A stretch of DNA of 64,000 nt from Plasmodium coatneyi. Taxonomy: Eukaryota > Apicomplexa > Aconoidasida > Haemosporida > Plasmodiidae. Within the stretch, counting starts at the first letter, position 1; each line of letters opens with the position of its first letter. Shown one piece after another: positions 12,739-25,852 of this stretch. The position numbers and the translations under genes are program-made. The notes under the pieces are model-generated. The model searched no databases and was not told where the DNA came from. It saw only the letters and a program-made list of their open reading frames with translations. The DNA is taken from positions 539,501 through 603,500 of the forward strand of contig NC_033565.1 in NCBI RefSeq assembly GCF_001680005.1, in the 5' to 3' direction.

Positions 12739-13568
12739 TTACACCTGTCAAGCGTATTTCGCCCTTACGTTCATGTGAAATTTTTTTTTTTTTATTTCTC
12801 CCCTGATCGTACTGACCAATGGAAAAGGTAAACATGAAAAAAATGGAAGTGTGTAAAATAGGATGGGTGAGTAACTTGAAAGGAACTCCTTCAAATGGCA
12901 AAATTAATTGCTAATAAAACGCCGCTGAGGGAAAAAAAAAATAAAAAACGCACGACAGGTACAACAAAATGATGTAGCAACGTATATAACGCGCATGACG
13001 CATCGTACAATATCACACAAACGGTGCCATAATGGGAATGACTTCATTTAGGAAAAATGACGCTGCTAAAGTGGACCATAGCCTGGATGGTGAATTTTCC
13101 TTCACATGTATTCCCCACTAGGAATATTTGTCACAGCCTTTTCGCCCCCCCAGGTGAAGGCAACGTCCGCAAAAAAATGATTAATCCGTTTTGATCTAGC
13201 TTGCCCGTTCGTCGAACTCGCTGGGCTGAATGACCATATCGGGTTGTCGCTTTTTAGATGTATATCTGTATGCGTACCCGGATAAGTGAATCATGTCCGT
13301 ATCTACTCCCCTAATTAATCACGCGTGAGAGAATTCCACTTAGAAAAAATATTTTGCGCTAAAAAAAATGTAAAAGCTTTCAACTTCGGATCCACCCTCC
13401 TAGGAAATACCCCACATTTAGGGGCCTACACTTTTCTCCATTATTGTTTACACCGCCACAGGAACATATAGTACGATTATCCCTGTGTTCGGGTTTTCCC
13501 CGTATAGTTAGACTACTCAGTGCAAATGGGGAAAAGTATCCTCCTTGTGGACGCACCTTAACGCGAAA
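12739..13568. other. Intergenic region upstream of the RAP-domain gene
   Basis: Noncoding, with A and T runs near 12781 and 12930. It presumably contains the promoter of the RAP-domain gene. Nothing else is visible. Confidence 0.45.
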
Positions 13569-16500
13569 ATGATTTTGATGTCATTTCTAAATGGAACGAA
13601 AATAATATGGGGAAGAAGAAAAGAAAAGCCGTTCCTGTTGGGCATTTTTAAGAATGGGAAACACGTTGGGAAAGCTTTCACCTCCTCGAGTGGCCACACG
13701 TCAAAAGGGGTCTCGGAAAATGTGGACGGCAAGGAGAGGTTCATCCAACTGCGGCATTCGGACAGCGCTACCAGGTTAGGAAAAAAAAAAAAAAAAAAAA
13801 AAAGGGGTGAATACACTAGTCATGCTTTAATATCCATGTTGGGAGGATGTCGTGAGGCGGGATGGGGCACATATGCGCTGATGCGAACACACCTGTGTGC
13901 ATGTACCACGCACAGGAACACACCTGTTCGAATTATTAACCCCCCGTAGGTACCAGGCCAACGGAATAATGAAGACAAACAATTGGCCGAAGAAAAAAAT
14001 CTCAAAAAAGAAAAACGAACTTTACATTTTCCTAAAAAAAACAGGCAACAAAAAGGTAGACTTTCACCAACTAAATATTGCGCTAACGAAGAAGATAGGG
14101 GAAATGCAAAACTTTAATGAAGTGTATAAATTGATTTATTACAACAAAGACATTTTAGTTCCCCTAAATTACGTTGTGTGTGTTTATAGAATGTACAAAC
14201 TGGCAAAGCAGAAAGAGTGCAGGATAGTGAATTACGAGATGCACATAAATAGCCGTATCATTGGTGTAAGCATAGATGAGCTCTGTCGGATGGCCGCCCT
14301 GGATGAAGTGAACGAGTATGGGGAGCTAAGTCAGAGGTTGGCTATGCAAGGGGGGGAAAGCACCTCGATCAGAAGCAGCTATGGAAGCGGAGAAGGGAGC
14401 GATTTCCCCAAAAAGGAAAGAAACGTGCATATGATGAATGGACAGGAAAAACCACGCTATCTCTGCCTCGACTACAAAAACGACATACTACAACATATGG
14501 TGGACCAAATAAACAAAAACTATTTCGTGAAAAAGTTAACCTACAGACACTTATCAAACCTGCTGTTTGCACTGATAAACTTAAAATATTACGACATCGC
14601 AACATACTTGATTTATGCCAAGCATATAATCAGCATGTATGTCCACCTGTCATCTCAGGCCATCGCAAATGTTACCTATTCGTATGCTTTACTTTTTAGT
14701 TTCTACTCCATCGATTTTACAACATGTTATGAAAATTATGTATATAAATATTACATACCTACGGGGGAAGGCACATCGGCAGCGCTACAACATGACCCCA
14801 TAAACTTGATGTTTTTGCTGCTCAGCCGGTGGATGTGCATGAAGGCTATCACGCACATTAATGCAAATTGTAAAGGAAAGTACGACGTGGATAGTTTTTA
14901 CAGAGGCGTTTTATCAAACACGGAAGAACTAAATGAAAAGGAAAAAAAATATCACTCACAATTTAGCTGCGAAAATCCCAAACATGGAGATAAATTTTTT
15001 TTTCAAGAATTTTTTATCTTCCTATGGAGTATGTCCAAATTGAAAATTAACAACATTTACATCGACTTGATGCTCCATACGGTTCACCAAAGTAGGAAGT
15101 ATGTTTTTGCAAAGTTTAACGAAAAGGATATATGTAATTTTATTCAGTCCGTGTGCACTTACTATCCGATGAAAAAATTGAGTCAAACGTGCAATTCTAG
15201 TGGGAATGCTTCTTACGCCGTTTCTCTTGGGAGTGAAGACTCGTTTATCAATTTGGACTATGATGCCTTTTTGAGGAGTGCCCTCCTGTGTACTATCTTC
15301 CATTTGAACAAATGCAGTTATCAGCACTACGCGATTATTTTCAAGTGCCTTCGGAATTTGCAAAACATGGGTGATACCCATAACTCGGAGGGGGGAACAA
15401 CTTGGGATGATCCCATGTCTTATTCGTTACCATGTGGAAGCAGAAGTGACGCTCACTCGTCAGAGCCACGTAAACCAGATTATTCTTCAGAAGATTATTT
15501 AGTAAATAAAAAGGGGGAAGAAACACGCCCGTTATATTTTCCCCAAACGAACTCTGTACAAAATATTTTAAAAAAGTTAGCAAACGTTGCTGTAAAAAAT
15601 TTACTCACAAAACTTACAAGTCGAAGTGATGACATTTTTTACCATGTGAACTACTACAAGGGAAATTCGGCCCTAAACTTACAACATTTGTCTGTATACC
15701 TTTACAATTTATGCCTCATGAGTGAATTTTACGTGGAAGACAAGGCAAGGAGGGAACTGACCCAACGGCTAATTTGCATTTTGGAGAAAGGAATAAAACG
15801 TGTGCATTCCTTTGACAGGAACAACGCAAATGTAAAATTGGAAGATAATTTTTTGCAACAGAGTTATGACAACTTGGTCTGTCTAAGCAATATCAACTAC
15901 GCGTTAAATAAAAATAACATTACCAACGAATCATTAGTCATACAATCAGCTGTACATTTTTTCAAAATGTATCACGTGTTTTACAAGGCGTACAAAAATA
16001 CCGAAAGGACTGCACCCTTTTTTAATTTTCTCGACAAAATAAATGAAAGAGTATTATCCATTTTTAATTGGACATTTTCACACACAGGGGTGGCCTTCAT
16101 GCCATTATTCTCTTTAATCAATTACCATTATTTGTACCTTCTATATGTGAAAGACGCCCCCAATATGTTTGTCCTTTTAAAGAAAATATTACTACCAATG
16201 ACGATATACAATAATGTCACCCTCTACCAACTGCGCCTCATTTTGAAGCTTTTAATAAATTACTACATGTCTCACGTGGTCAATAAAACGGAAGGTGCAA
16301 CTAATCACTTGGACCACCTGGATTGTACCCACGATGATGTGCTCACTTGTATGTACAGCTTATCTTTAATAATAACAAATATCACGCATAACATACGGAG
16401 TGAGAAACTCCCCACGCAAGGGAACACCAAACCGAACGGTGACAAAAGTGACTACGTCTATTTTTACATAAACGTGGCGCGCACCTTGTTAAGAAGTTAC

Positions 16501-17547
16501 TTCTATCACTTGTACAGTTTAAACGTAGGAAATATAAAAAAGCACATTTTGTGTCCCTCCCCAAGTGAAGACAACCTTATGAAATTTTACACCTTCTATT
16601 TATTTGTAAAAATTAATATGAATAAACATGTGCACTATGATAGGAATGTTGTGAAGAAATTCGTAAGCTCCAGTGGGGTACCCAAAAAGGGGTTTTACTT
16701 TTTGGAAAAGTTACTTACGTCATTTCCAGGGCAGAACAGTGGCAGTTGGGGACACACAGAAGGTCAGTATGACGATTCATTTGCACACACCTATTTGGAA
16801 ATAAGCGAAGGGGAACAAATGAGGAACAGCTCGGGGAAGGGAGCGATCGACGAAGAGCTAAATGAAGAGACCCCCACAGTTGACAATTACCCCAATGAAG
16901 GAAACCACGCTCAAATGAAAGGAGATAAGAACAAGGATGTGCTTCCACTGTACGCAAACCATATTGACAACAGAAATTATTCCCCCAGGGAAAATCTTGG
17001 AATTTTTTATTTAATACAAAAAAGCATTCACCCGAACGAAATAAAAATGAATAAAAGAAGCCTTCTGTTTTTAAAACAGCAGGATTTATCGCAAATTTTA
17101 TTTAACCCGGGCATTGATAACGAATTGAGAAAAGTGGGGGAGCGAGTCCTTTTAACGTTTAAAAAAATAGAAAGCTCCAAATCGCATATAAAGATATATA
17201 ACTATATAAAACATATTTACGAAAAGAAAAAGAACGGCAGACAGGAAACATTCCCTATACAAAACGAATACGTAGTAAATAAGAACAACTCTCTTTTTGT
17301 GGTAGACATTTATGATAAAAACACAAACACCATATTTGAAATCGACGGAATTAGTCACTACACAAAACAGTGTATACCAAACAAATCCATGGACTCCTTT
17401 AGCTTTTTTTACAATTATAAATCTTATTATATTTTTAAGCACTTAATTTTAAGGGAAAATTATAACATTGTGCATCTGCCTCTGCATGACAGCAAGTTGT
17501 GCCGGAGCATAATTTGCGACTACTATAAGACAAGCGAAAATGGTTAA
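13569..17547 (+). CDS. RAP-domain (FASTK-like) organelle RNA-binding protein, 2 exons, 1267 aa
   Basis: The model joins 13569-13774 to 13950-17547. The donor CCAG/GTTAGG and acceptor CCCCCGTAG/G are in matching phase, so exon 1 replaces the start of the long downstream frame. The N-terminus is basic and hydrophobic, compatible with an organelle-targeting sequence. The middle is long and mostly helical (about 200-950), as in heptatricopeptide-type proteins. It is interrupted by a Ser/Gly/Glu-rich acidic insertion around 1010-1090. The C-terminal 90 residues look like a RAP domain: an acidic FVVDIYD strand, then IFEIDGISHY, then a tail ending in YNIVHLPLHDS. RAP proteins of apicomplexans are thought to bind and process fragmented mitochondrial (or apicoplast) rRNA. 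The choice between the start at 13569 and the next Met at 13578 is open. Confidence 0.82.
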
Positions 17548-17973
17548 CTAAGAAAAAAAAAAAAAAATATGAACATGGAATGCTAAAATGGATGGAATTT
17601 TCCTTTTAGCTAGACCAAGCAGCTGTGAGTTTTTTTTTTTTTTTTTTTTTTTGACCCGCTCAATATATTTTTATGTGTGCAAGCGTGCGGTAGACTCACC
17701 AACGAAGGTAGAACTACTGCATATGACAACTGCAGGCGAACGTTTTCTTCAAACATTTTCAGAAGATTTGTTTCGCCTAAAAGGTCTAATCTGTTAATGC
17801 TACCAAATTATACGTGTCTTTTGTATGGTCATTTTTTATCCCATTATCCCCTACTTCGTGTAATAATTTGTCCATAATAACCACACTTACAGCTAGTTTT
17901 TTTTTTTTTTTTTTTCCTGCACGTTCAGGCATTTTTTTGTTTAATTTTTTTTAGTTTGTTTTTTTTTTCGAAA

Positions 17974-18235
17974 ATGGCTACCCATTATGTTGTGCAAGCT
18001 GCAGTCGCAGTGCTGTGAGTTTATAAGTATGGATTTTTTTTTCGTATTGTTCTATGTTGTTTATTTCGCCATATGTAGCAATCAGTTTCGCATTGTACCC
18101 TCGCGTAAATCATTTTTCTACGCCTTCCTTTTCGTGTATTTTACCGCTTCCTACCTATTAGCGTTTGCAGCGATTAACGTGAAAAATGTGTTAGCCCTAC
18201 CTTTCATACGCCTAACAAATTGCACCAAACCGTAG
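17974..18235 (+). CDS. Possible small membrane protein, 2 exons, 65 aa
   Basis: Exon 17974-18014 and exon 18079-18235 join across a 64-base intron with a GTGAGT donor and ATATGTAG acceptor in matching phase. The product starts MATHYVVQAAVAVL, has a basic patch (VPSRKS) and one clear hydrophobic span of about 25 residues, then a short polar tail. It could be an ER or mitochondrial single-span protein; I do not recognise the family. An unspliced 82-residue frame starts at 17987 in another phase, so the model is uncertain. The upstream DNA is rich in T runs, as in Plasmodium 5' flanks. Confidence 0.33.
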
Positions 18236-18687
18236 CCACTAATTAAAGGGATACACATATTTTACCCATAGTAAGAAGAAAGGGAAGAGGAGAATTGGCC
18301 TCCTTGCCCTTTTTATATACCTTTAAATTGTTATACTGGTTTATTTGAACACACAGCCCTTTTCACTGATTTGCTAATATTTTACTCTTAATCTGTTTTC
18401 CGAGCGAATAACTTAAAAATGGAAAATTGTTCATTACACTGTCTTTAAAGGTGGAATAAAATTGTGGTGAAGTGTGACATGCGTGTATATGTGCACTACT
18501 GCATGATACACTTACTGGCACGCATAATGAATTGTTAAAAAGGTCAAACTAAAAAAGCGGAAAGGGAGAAAAAAATAGGAAAAAACAAAAAAGAGATGTA
18601 TACACACCTTTTCATAATTTCATCACACGTGAGCATCATTTTGTACAGAGTCCCTCCTATGATGCCATCTATTTTTTCTTCCTATAG

Positions 18688-20045
18688 TTAGTCCTTTAAG
18701 ATTCTTGCCCATTCGCATTTTTGTAAATCCAGCGCTTTATCCTCAAAAACGCTAACTTTCAGTCCCGCTGCGTAAAAAACATTTCGAGCTGCGCTTTCAT
18801 TTTCATTTCCTTCGTAATTTAAATCTTCTATAATTAAGTCGTTCAAGAAGCATACGGTAAATTTCTACAAAGGGGGAGAGGGGAAGAAAAAAGAGTGTCA
18901 TATTTAATTGCTTCTTGTATGATGCGTGGAATGCCACGTGCAGAAATGAACAGCGTTTCTCTTAATAGGCATTCTGTTTAATAATGCAGCAACGAGGAGC
19001 ATTTTTCAAAATGTGTGTTGCGTGTATTGGGCTTAAAGGTAAATGCTGAGGAAGGGAACTGTCTTACTTTTTCTAGCTTTGACTTGATCCTTTCACTCCG
19101 GATATTCTGCAAAAAAAAAAAAAAAAAATAAAACAAAAGCAAAGAAGCAAATAAAGCAACAAATGTAGTGATCATTAAAATTCTGTAGTGACAGCATGTT
19201 TGGACAACCCTCCATCTACACCATTTTTATATCACTAAAAGGGTGTAAACGGTGCGAGTTCTCCCCTTGCTTACTTCGCAACATCTTTGCAATTCCCTTT
19301 TCTCGTCCTCATTAAGTCTTTGTATTATGTTGGGGTGTATGGAGTTGATCAGGCCGTTCACACTGATGGCCAATTCGAGTATAAGTCTGTTTCTAAAGTT
19401 TCTATATGGGTGATGCAAAGGAAAAAAAGAAGGCATTTTTATAGTGTATATTGTTTATTCATTCTGAAGATATACACCTTCCCTCTCGCTCGTTCACAAC
19501 CCCGTTGTGTTCCATTCATTTTTTTTATTTAACATGTATTCGTTTAAAAGCTTAGACGCCTGTGAGAAGAGGACTGCGTAATATTCGCATCTCAACTTGA
19601 TTGTCATTTTTTCTTTTCTCTGATTTTCGTCATTCATTGACCCGTTAAAGTTAATTAATTTCCTTAAAGGGGGGAGGAGAAGAAACGAATTTGTGGCATG
19701 GGGGGACACACACGAACCGTACGGCACACACGTGGCAGAGAAGGTACAGAGGAACCCCTTTGACAGGTGTGTGGCAAGAGAAGCAAGGTGTAAAACGGAG
19801 TCCTACACACAACGAATCATTTACACTGAGAAGACAAACTGTTCTTCTCCTGTAACAGTGCAACGTAACGACGTAGTTTCATTCAAATATTACTCTGCGT
19901 AAATTTTGTATTGCTCAAAATATCCCTTCAATTCTAAGTATGCTTTTTTCATGGTCTCCGTCGGGAAGGACTGAATTCTGTTACTTATTTGTTCCTCCCT
20001 AAATATGAAGGGCAAAATTTCCAGGCACGGCGATTTGATCGACAT
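18688..20045 (-). CDS. GINS complex subunit PSF1-like protein, 5 exons, 207 aa
   Basis: Exons on the minus strand are 19894-20045, 19534-19662, 19275-19401, 19068-19106 and 18688-18864. All introns are GT..AG and the phases join exactly. The result is 207 residues, close to the roughly 196 of human PSF1. Residues about 1-50 resemble the start of PSF1 (LEILPFIF, then a helix). The segment NFRNRLILELAISVNGLINS followed by LNEDEKREL fits the helical GINS A domain with its conserved L-x-x-x-E turn. The last 58 residues (FTVCFLND ... LDLQKCEWARILKD) fit the small beta-rich B domain. PSF1 is part of the CMG replicative helicase in the nucleus. The exon 2 donor has an alternative 33 bases downstream in the same phase. 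The family call is by pattern only and a search could overturn it. Confidence 0.48.
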
Positions 20046-20679
20046 TTTTTTTGGCTATTCGTACTGTTTGGCTATTTTTTTCGCCTTCGTTTCCTGTGTA
20101 ACGATAAAATTTCGCTTTTATAAGGGGCGAAGTTAAAGCTTCGAATGGAACTAAAATAAAAGCCAAAGTTCATTTGCCGAAATCAATCAGGGAGTTTTTG
20201 TTGAGAAAAAATGGCTAACCATGTTGCGGGAAAAAAAAAAAAAAAAATATCAAAATGGCGAAGCAAAATTCAGCGACGGAAACCAAAGTTTGGACGACGA
20301 AGCACAAAACCGGAAAAGGACGCAATGTCGATAGCATTTATAATTGCCACACATAAATTACATTCAACCCCATCTAATTTAATGGAAGAATACCTCGAGT
20401 GTGCGCGCTCGTCAAGGTGCTAAAAGTGTCTTCAAATGTTACTTAACATATTAAGGTAAAGATTCTCCATAAAAAATGATATCGCTAAAAGGGAAGAAAG
20501 AGGGGCATATTTTTCCCCATTCTTTTCCACACCTTTTCATTATTTTCCCCTTACCCCTTTTTATATAAGACGTTATTCCCTTTTAGTGTACCCCCATAAG
20601 ACATTCAACGTCGAATTAACTCTTATGGGCGAAATACCTCGATGTTCCGTTTACTTCTTACACAATAATTATTGCCAAA
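20046..20679. other. Divergent promoter region between PSF1-like and Tctex-like genes
   Basis: This stretch separates two divergently transcribed genes and probably holds both promoters. It contains an open frame at 20211-20423 that is Lys-rich because of an A run. No splice pair links that frame to either gene. Confidence 0.4.
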
Positions 20680-21942
20680 ATGGAAAACGATGTTATACTT
20701 TTTTTTTTTTTTTTCTCATCCATTTTGCTTTATCCCCTTTGAATGCCCAAATTTAAAACTTCTTAATTCTACTTTTTCATCTTTTTTTTTCTTTTCCAGC
20801 TAAGTGGGAAGGAAAAGGAATGCGTCGAACGAATTTATTCCATAGTCGATGGTACCGCAAATTTAGAGGGGAAAAATGGCGCGACGTGCGCACGTGAAAT
20901 TCGGGACGAGCCGCTCGAACGAGTTGCACATCCATTTCAGCGAGAGTGTTACACGAATGAAATTCACAAAATGTCTGCACCCACTCACACATACACTTCA
21001 CAATGCATGCTCCTTGTACTGTCCCCCCCAAATGTAAGACCTTTTGAGGAATAAAACCTACTCCAACAGTGAAGTAAAAAAAAAAAACAAAAAAACAATA
21101 AAATGGAAAAGTAGCGATTTATCAAAATGACAACATAATATCCACCTTGCCACTGTAACGGACACAAATTTAAACTTCCCCCCAGCGGGCGTGTCTCGCA
21201 ATGGAAAATTCCCCCCGTCACAGAATAACGCTCCTGATTACTTTCCTTTTGGCAAAATTAAATTTTTTGCCTCCTTAACCTTTCACCCTTTTCGTGCGTT
21301 CAGATAAACCAGTGGTCAAATGTAATCTGCGAAACGTCCATGGATTTTCTATACTCGAAATTGTTACCCGCCAAATACATAAGTATGCATGCACACATTT
21401 AAGCGAGTAGACACAAATTTGTCACGCAGATTGATGCAATGTGGGGAGAAGAAAAGTAAATCCCCCACATTACATGGTTCCATTTGTTCTCATCACAGTA
21501 CCTGTTTCCGAATTGCCAATGTTGTAATAATAATTCGTTGAAATGATACAGCCAGTACTCTTCAACTGTGCAAACCTGTTCGTTTTGTCTTTTTTTCTTC
21601 CCCCTTCAGTAAGTTGCTACATTTTAAAAAGCGCAAGCACGGAAGCGGCTCTTCGATTTTCTACCTACTGGGACACGGGGGATAGTCATACTCGAAAAAA
21701 AGAAAAGCACTCGCGCATGCACACACATTCGCAGCTGCGTAGTATTAAAAGAGTGTTAAGGGGAAAACAAGTTTACCCCCGAACCGCTTGGCCTGATTAA
21801 AACCCTGTGACGTTAAAGCAATGTTCCTCCCTTCTTCACCCTCTCAGAACACCTCCAGATATGCTGGCCAAAGGACCAAAAGAACAGCAACATGCGCTGC
21901 TATGTTAATGTCTATGTTTTAAAAATTGCACAAGAGAGTTAG
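20680..21942 (+). CDS. Tctex-type dynein light chain, 5 exons, about 164 aa
   Basis: The model is exons 20680-20691, 20800-21033, 21304-21382, 21610-21684 and 21848-21942, in matching phase throughout. None of the pieces is long enough to stand out alone. The C-terminal half reads NQWSNVICETSMDFLYSKLL, then PAKYIISCYILKS, then FSTYWDTGD, and ends with NMRCYVNVYVLKIAQ. That order (W at the helix start, a KYI strand, a C/Y-rich strand, a YWD turn, a final hydrophobic strand) is the fold pattern of the Tctex-1/DYNLT family, which binds the dynein intermediate chain. The 12-base first exon and the second exon, which has no family match, are less certain. Function in cytoplasmic or axonemal dynein cannot be told. 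Confidence 0.52.
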
Positions 21943-22853
21943 GGGCGCTGTGCCGGTGTGGCAAAACAGAACAAATGTGAAAGAAAAAGAAGAAAAAAAT
22001 AATTTAAATAAAACATATTATAACATCTGAAGTTGTTTTAAACAGAAACATAATAAAACAGAGAAATGTAAGAATACATATGAGGGAAGTAATTTTTTTT
22101 TTTTTTTTTTTTCTTGTGTATGTACGTGGGTGTACGCACATATATAATGTATGTAAATTTAAAGTACTCTTATTCTACAAAAAAAAAAAAAAAAAAAAAA
22201 AAAGGGGGGAAATAATTTTAGGCATATACAATATGACAACATTCCCTATTTGTGTGGACCTCCCTCGGCTTCTTCATTTCGCTGCTCAACTTCTTGTCCA
22301 CCCGCACATTTCTCTCATCTGTTACTCTCGCTTCATACATTTGAACCCCCACTCACATGCGGATATGCGCGCCAGTGTAATCAACGCACTTTTGTATATG
22401 CTTACGTATATATGTATGTATGTGTGTATGTATACGTAGGCACATGGACAAAGCTGAGAACGGGTAATTTGCTCCATGCGTGCCGCTAAAGGATACTTTT
22501 TTTATGCGGCTGGCAATTTACCTCCTGCGTGGGCACATCGACATACACATATGTTATAAGCATATGCACGTGCCTACCCAAAAGCATAGATACATAACGT
22601 ACATATGCACACATGCACATATATCCACACACGCGCACACGTATCTGTAAGCAGGTACATATGCCCGCTCAAACAGTTTAATAACACGTTAATAACATTT
22701 TAATTTGCATTTGATAAAAAAATGCCTTTACTTTCGCAATTCTCGATGATATTATAATATACAGTGGTTGAAAATTATTTGGATACTAAAAAAATAAAAA
22801 TAAAAAATGAAAAAGTGTCACAACGGCGAGGGTGCTGCGCGGACAGATCAAAT
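21943..22853. other. Convergent intergenic region between Tctex-like and DnaJ genes
   Basis: A/T-rich, with an 18-base T run near 22093 and a 24-base A run near 22181, plus a stretch of CACATATG-type dinucleotide-rich sequence at about 22390-22670. No gene is supported. Confidence 0.5.
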
Positions 22854-25190
22854 TCAGTTGTAGTCGTCATCCTGTTTCTGGTACGCCCTAAGGTAGAAAA
22901 AAAAAAAAAAAAGGAAAAAGTGAAATAAAATGGAGCAAAGTAGGGTTAAAATAAATGCGCATGAAGGGGGGCCCTTCAGTATATACACACAGGCAAAACG
23001 ACCCATAAGCGCTTCTTATCTGCGCCTCTCATCTGTGCCCACCTCATGCACGCATCCTCGAAGAGCTTCTTAGTATCCGTGACCTCGTTGTTCTTCTTAA
23101 AATCTTGGATGATTTTCTTCATCACTTTGGCCAGCACGATGAGGGACTCCGCTCGGGTCTTCCGCATATTCTCATCCACGGACATATCCGTGAACACCTT
23201 TTTGCACACGCCCTTTATCGTTTGGTCGATATCGATGAGGCAAATGTTGAGCATCGTTTCGACAATAGCTGGCAGGGAATCTTCAATTTTTTTATTCACT
23301 TTGGCTGTTTTTTCGAGCGACATATCTTCATCTTCTTCTTTTTTCTTAATTTGGCTAGCCAAAGAGCTGGTCTTAATTAACGTTTTTACGAATTTTAGCC
23401 CTGTACCGATTACTCTCTTTTTCTGTTGCATTTTGTAGTATTTACCACTGATCCCGAATAGGCTATATTTATCTCCTAAAAATTGGTTGGCGCAATTTTC
23501 ATAAGACCAGGCGACATTTTCCAAAATGACATGTCCGAAGGAAGTTTGGCATAGGTCCTTAATTTCTGCTTCAAATTTTGCAATATATTCTTCCTTATTC
23601 CCGTGGATATAATTATTTAATATTTCTCTCAGGTGAAGAGCTAGCTGGACTTCTCTCTTATTCTGTTCCTTTACAATAATTCTCTGCACGTCTTCATCTT
23701 TGTATATTTGTTCATACTCTACATACATGACCATTCTCAGTTTTCCAATGTATGGGTCTAACTTTTCGCTACCAAAAAGTAGGGTAAAAAAGAAAGTAGA
23801 ATCTATGAACTGCATGCTGTTGATAGCGTTTTTTCCTTCCTTATCATATCTTCTTCTTCTCTCTATGTCACCAAGCACTTGGTATGCTTCCCCAATTTTT
23901 TGAAATTGCTCCTTCGCCTTCGAATCTGAGCATTTATCTGGATGGTATTCTTTGGCTAGCTTATAGTACTGTCTCTTAATTTCATTTTGGGTAGCATTTG
24001 TAGGCACTTGTAAAATTCTGTAAAATTCATCATTCTTCACTTTTATATTTCCATTCTTATTATAATATTCATCGTCATTTACATCATTCTTCCTCTCATA
24101 CGTGGCGTTCCCGTTGCTGCTACTGTTTCGGCCATTTCCACCGTTGTCATTAATTTCGTTTAACACTTTATTCGCTTCTTCATCTAAATTATAGTAAAAA
24201 TCATACCACTCCCTTTTTTCATCATCCCAGATTTTGCCCAGCGCCTTTTGAGCTATCGATTCTGGGGTGTTCATTATACCCCTGCCAATTTGGTAGCTAG
24301 CCACTCCTAGTGAGATAATCGGGATGACTATTGCACTTAGGAGGCCAAAAAACATTCCTTTGAAAAACCCATTAATTCCTTCCGCTTTGGCACATAAATA
24401 GGGAGATATAAATAAAAAACTTGTCCCCACGATTATCCCTTTTGTTACTGATTTTAGCCCTGACACTAATCCGGCACCCGCATGTTTGGGTTTCCTCGTG
24501 GAAAATATGTTACTGATTAGGCTCTTCTCTTCTCGGTCACTTTCGTAGTCGTACTTTGGGATTATCTGGTTGTTCTCTATAAGAGGGATTTCAAAACAAA
24601 ATGGGCATGGTGTGCAAGAAGCAGGGGCGCGAAATGAACACACAAAGAAAGAGGCAAATAATAGAATTGATCATATATTCCCTAATGCTACTTTGTCCCT
24701 CTCCCTCAAACGGAATTGTCTTTTTTTCGCGCATACTTACCAAGCGACTGTGACCTGTTCATGCTTCCACTGCCGTTCTTATCCTTCAAAGGGGGGGGAA
24801 AAAAAAAATAAAAATATACAAATGATACATGTTTCGTGCATGTGGTCCCTGGAACAGCACGCATTCGTAGCTACAAATACGAGGACAAACTTAAAATTTA
24901 TGCCCCCCCTCCTAATATGTAATCAGAGTTGCAAGAATTCTTCCCCTCGTGAGGCTCTAGCGTAACAAGCTCGTTCATTTTTCAAGCTTACCTCATCCGT
25001 TTCCTTAAACTTGTAATAACTGTTTGCATCTACATAAGAGGAGGGAAAAAATGTGCACAAAGATTATATCAGGAAATGAACCCTTCTACCAATGGGAAAA
25101 GGTGTATACAGTTTTTCATCATTTGCGACGGTGTGTTGTAGCTGTCCTCGGTTGGCTCCTCGATTTTGTCCACGTTGTTGAACTTCCCAT
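22854..25190 (-). CDS. DnaJ-domain membrane chaperone with DnaJ-X domain, at least 5 exons
   Basis: Supported minus-strand exons are about 25110-25190 (5' end unresolved), 24992-25029, 24741-24783, 23043-24576 and 22854-22887. The last intron (ATGAG/GTGGGC..CCTTAG/G) replaces the read-through end, so the protein ends AYQKQDDDYN. A membrane-active region (about 60-130; two hydrophobic spans) precedes a J domain: EFYRILQVPTNATQNEIKR, then YHPDKC with the His-Pro-Asp triad, ending RRRYDKEG. After it comes the DnaJ-X pattern (FFTLLFGSEKLDPYIGKLRM) and a long helical C-terminus. J proteins stimulate Hsp70 ATPase; the membrane spans suggest attachment to ER or another membrane. A DnaJ gene near MDR1 is also found in P. 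falciparum. The start codon is not resolved: the upstream frame meets a stop at a possible acceptor near 25198. Confidence 0.85.
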
Positions 25191-25820
25191 TCTACCACCC
25201 GTGTCCGTTTTTGCTTGCACTTACCATTTCTTTTTCGTATGTTATTCATTTAAAAAAAAAATTTCCTCAGAGTTAAGAGCAGTTCATATGTATTATATGC
25301 ACATATGTTTTGCACATACGTATGTATACAATAGGGGTACACTTTTGTACAAGTGGTTATTCCTTTGCGTACGTGCAAAAGTTTGTGCGTGCTTATATAT
25401 TTGAGGGGATGTTTAAGAAGTGGAAAAGGGGCCCTTCAAACTCAACCGGCAAAAGCGCCTTCTCATGAGAGGAAAAATAGTTTGGTATATTTGCCCAGCT
25501 GCAGAACAAAAATATACCAAAGGGGGAAATAAAAATTCAGTATGAATGAAATAAATCAGGAGGGGGGAAAAAATTAAACCACAGTCAATTCAGCCGTACA
25601 ATATTTTACAAAAATGCGAAACACAGCAGTGGATGTGAGGATGTGTATATAAATGCATAAAAGTATAAACACATATAAATGTACGTTTATTATATATGTA
25701 ACATTTGTGGAGAAACAGAGTATTGGGAAAGTCGCCTATTTGGAAGAATTATAAAATCAGATATTTTTTTAATTCCTTCAAAACAAATTTGTTTTATGAT
25801 AGCTGTTTGGTTTTTTTTTT

Positions 25821-25852
<32 letters not shown>

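Noticed and set aside
22976..23042. Read-through C-terminus of the DnaJ protein (ending LPVCIY)
   Set aside because: A GTGGGC donor at ATGAG joins in phase to the exon 22854-22887, giving a more plausible hydrophilic end.
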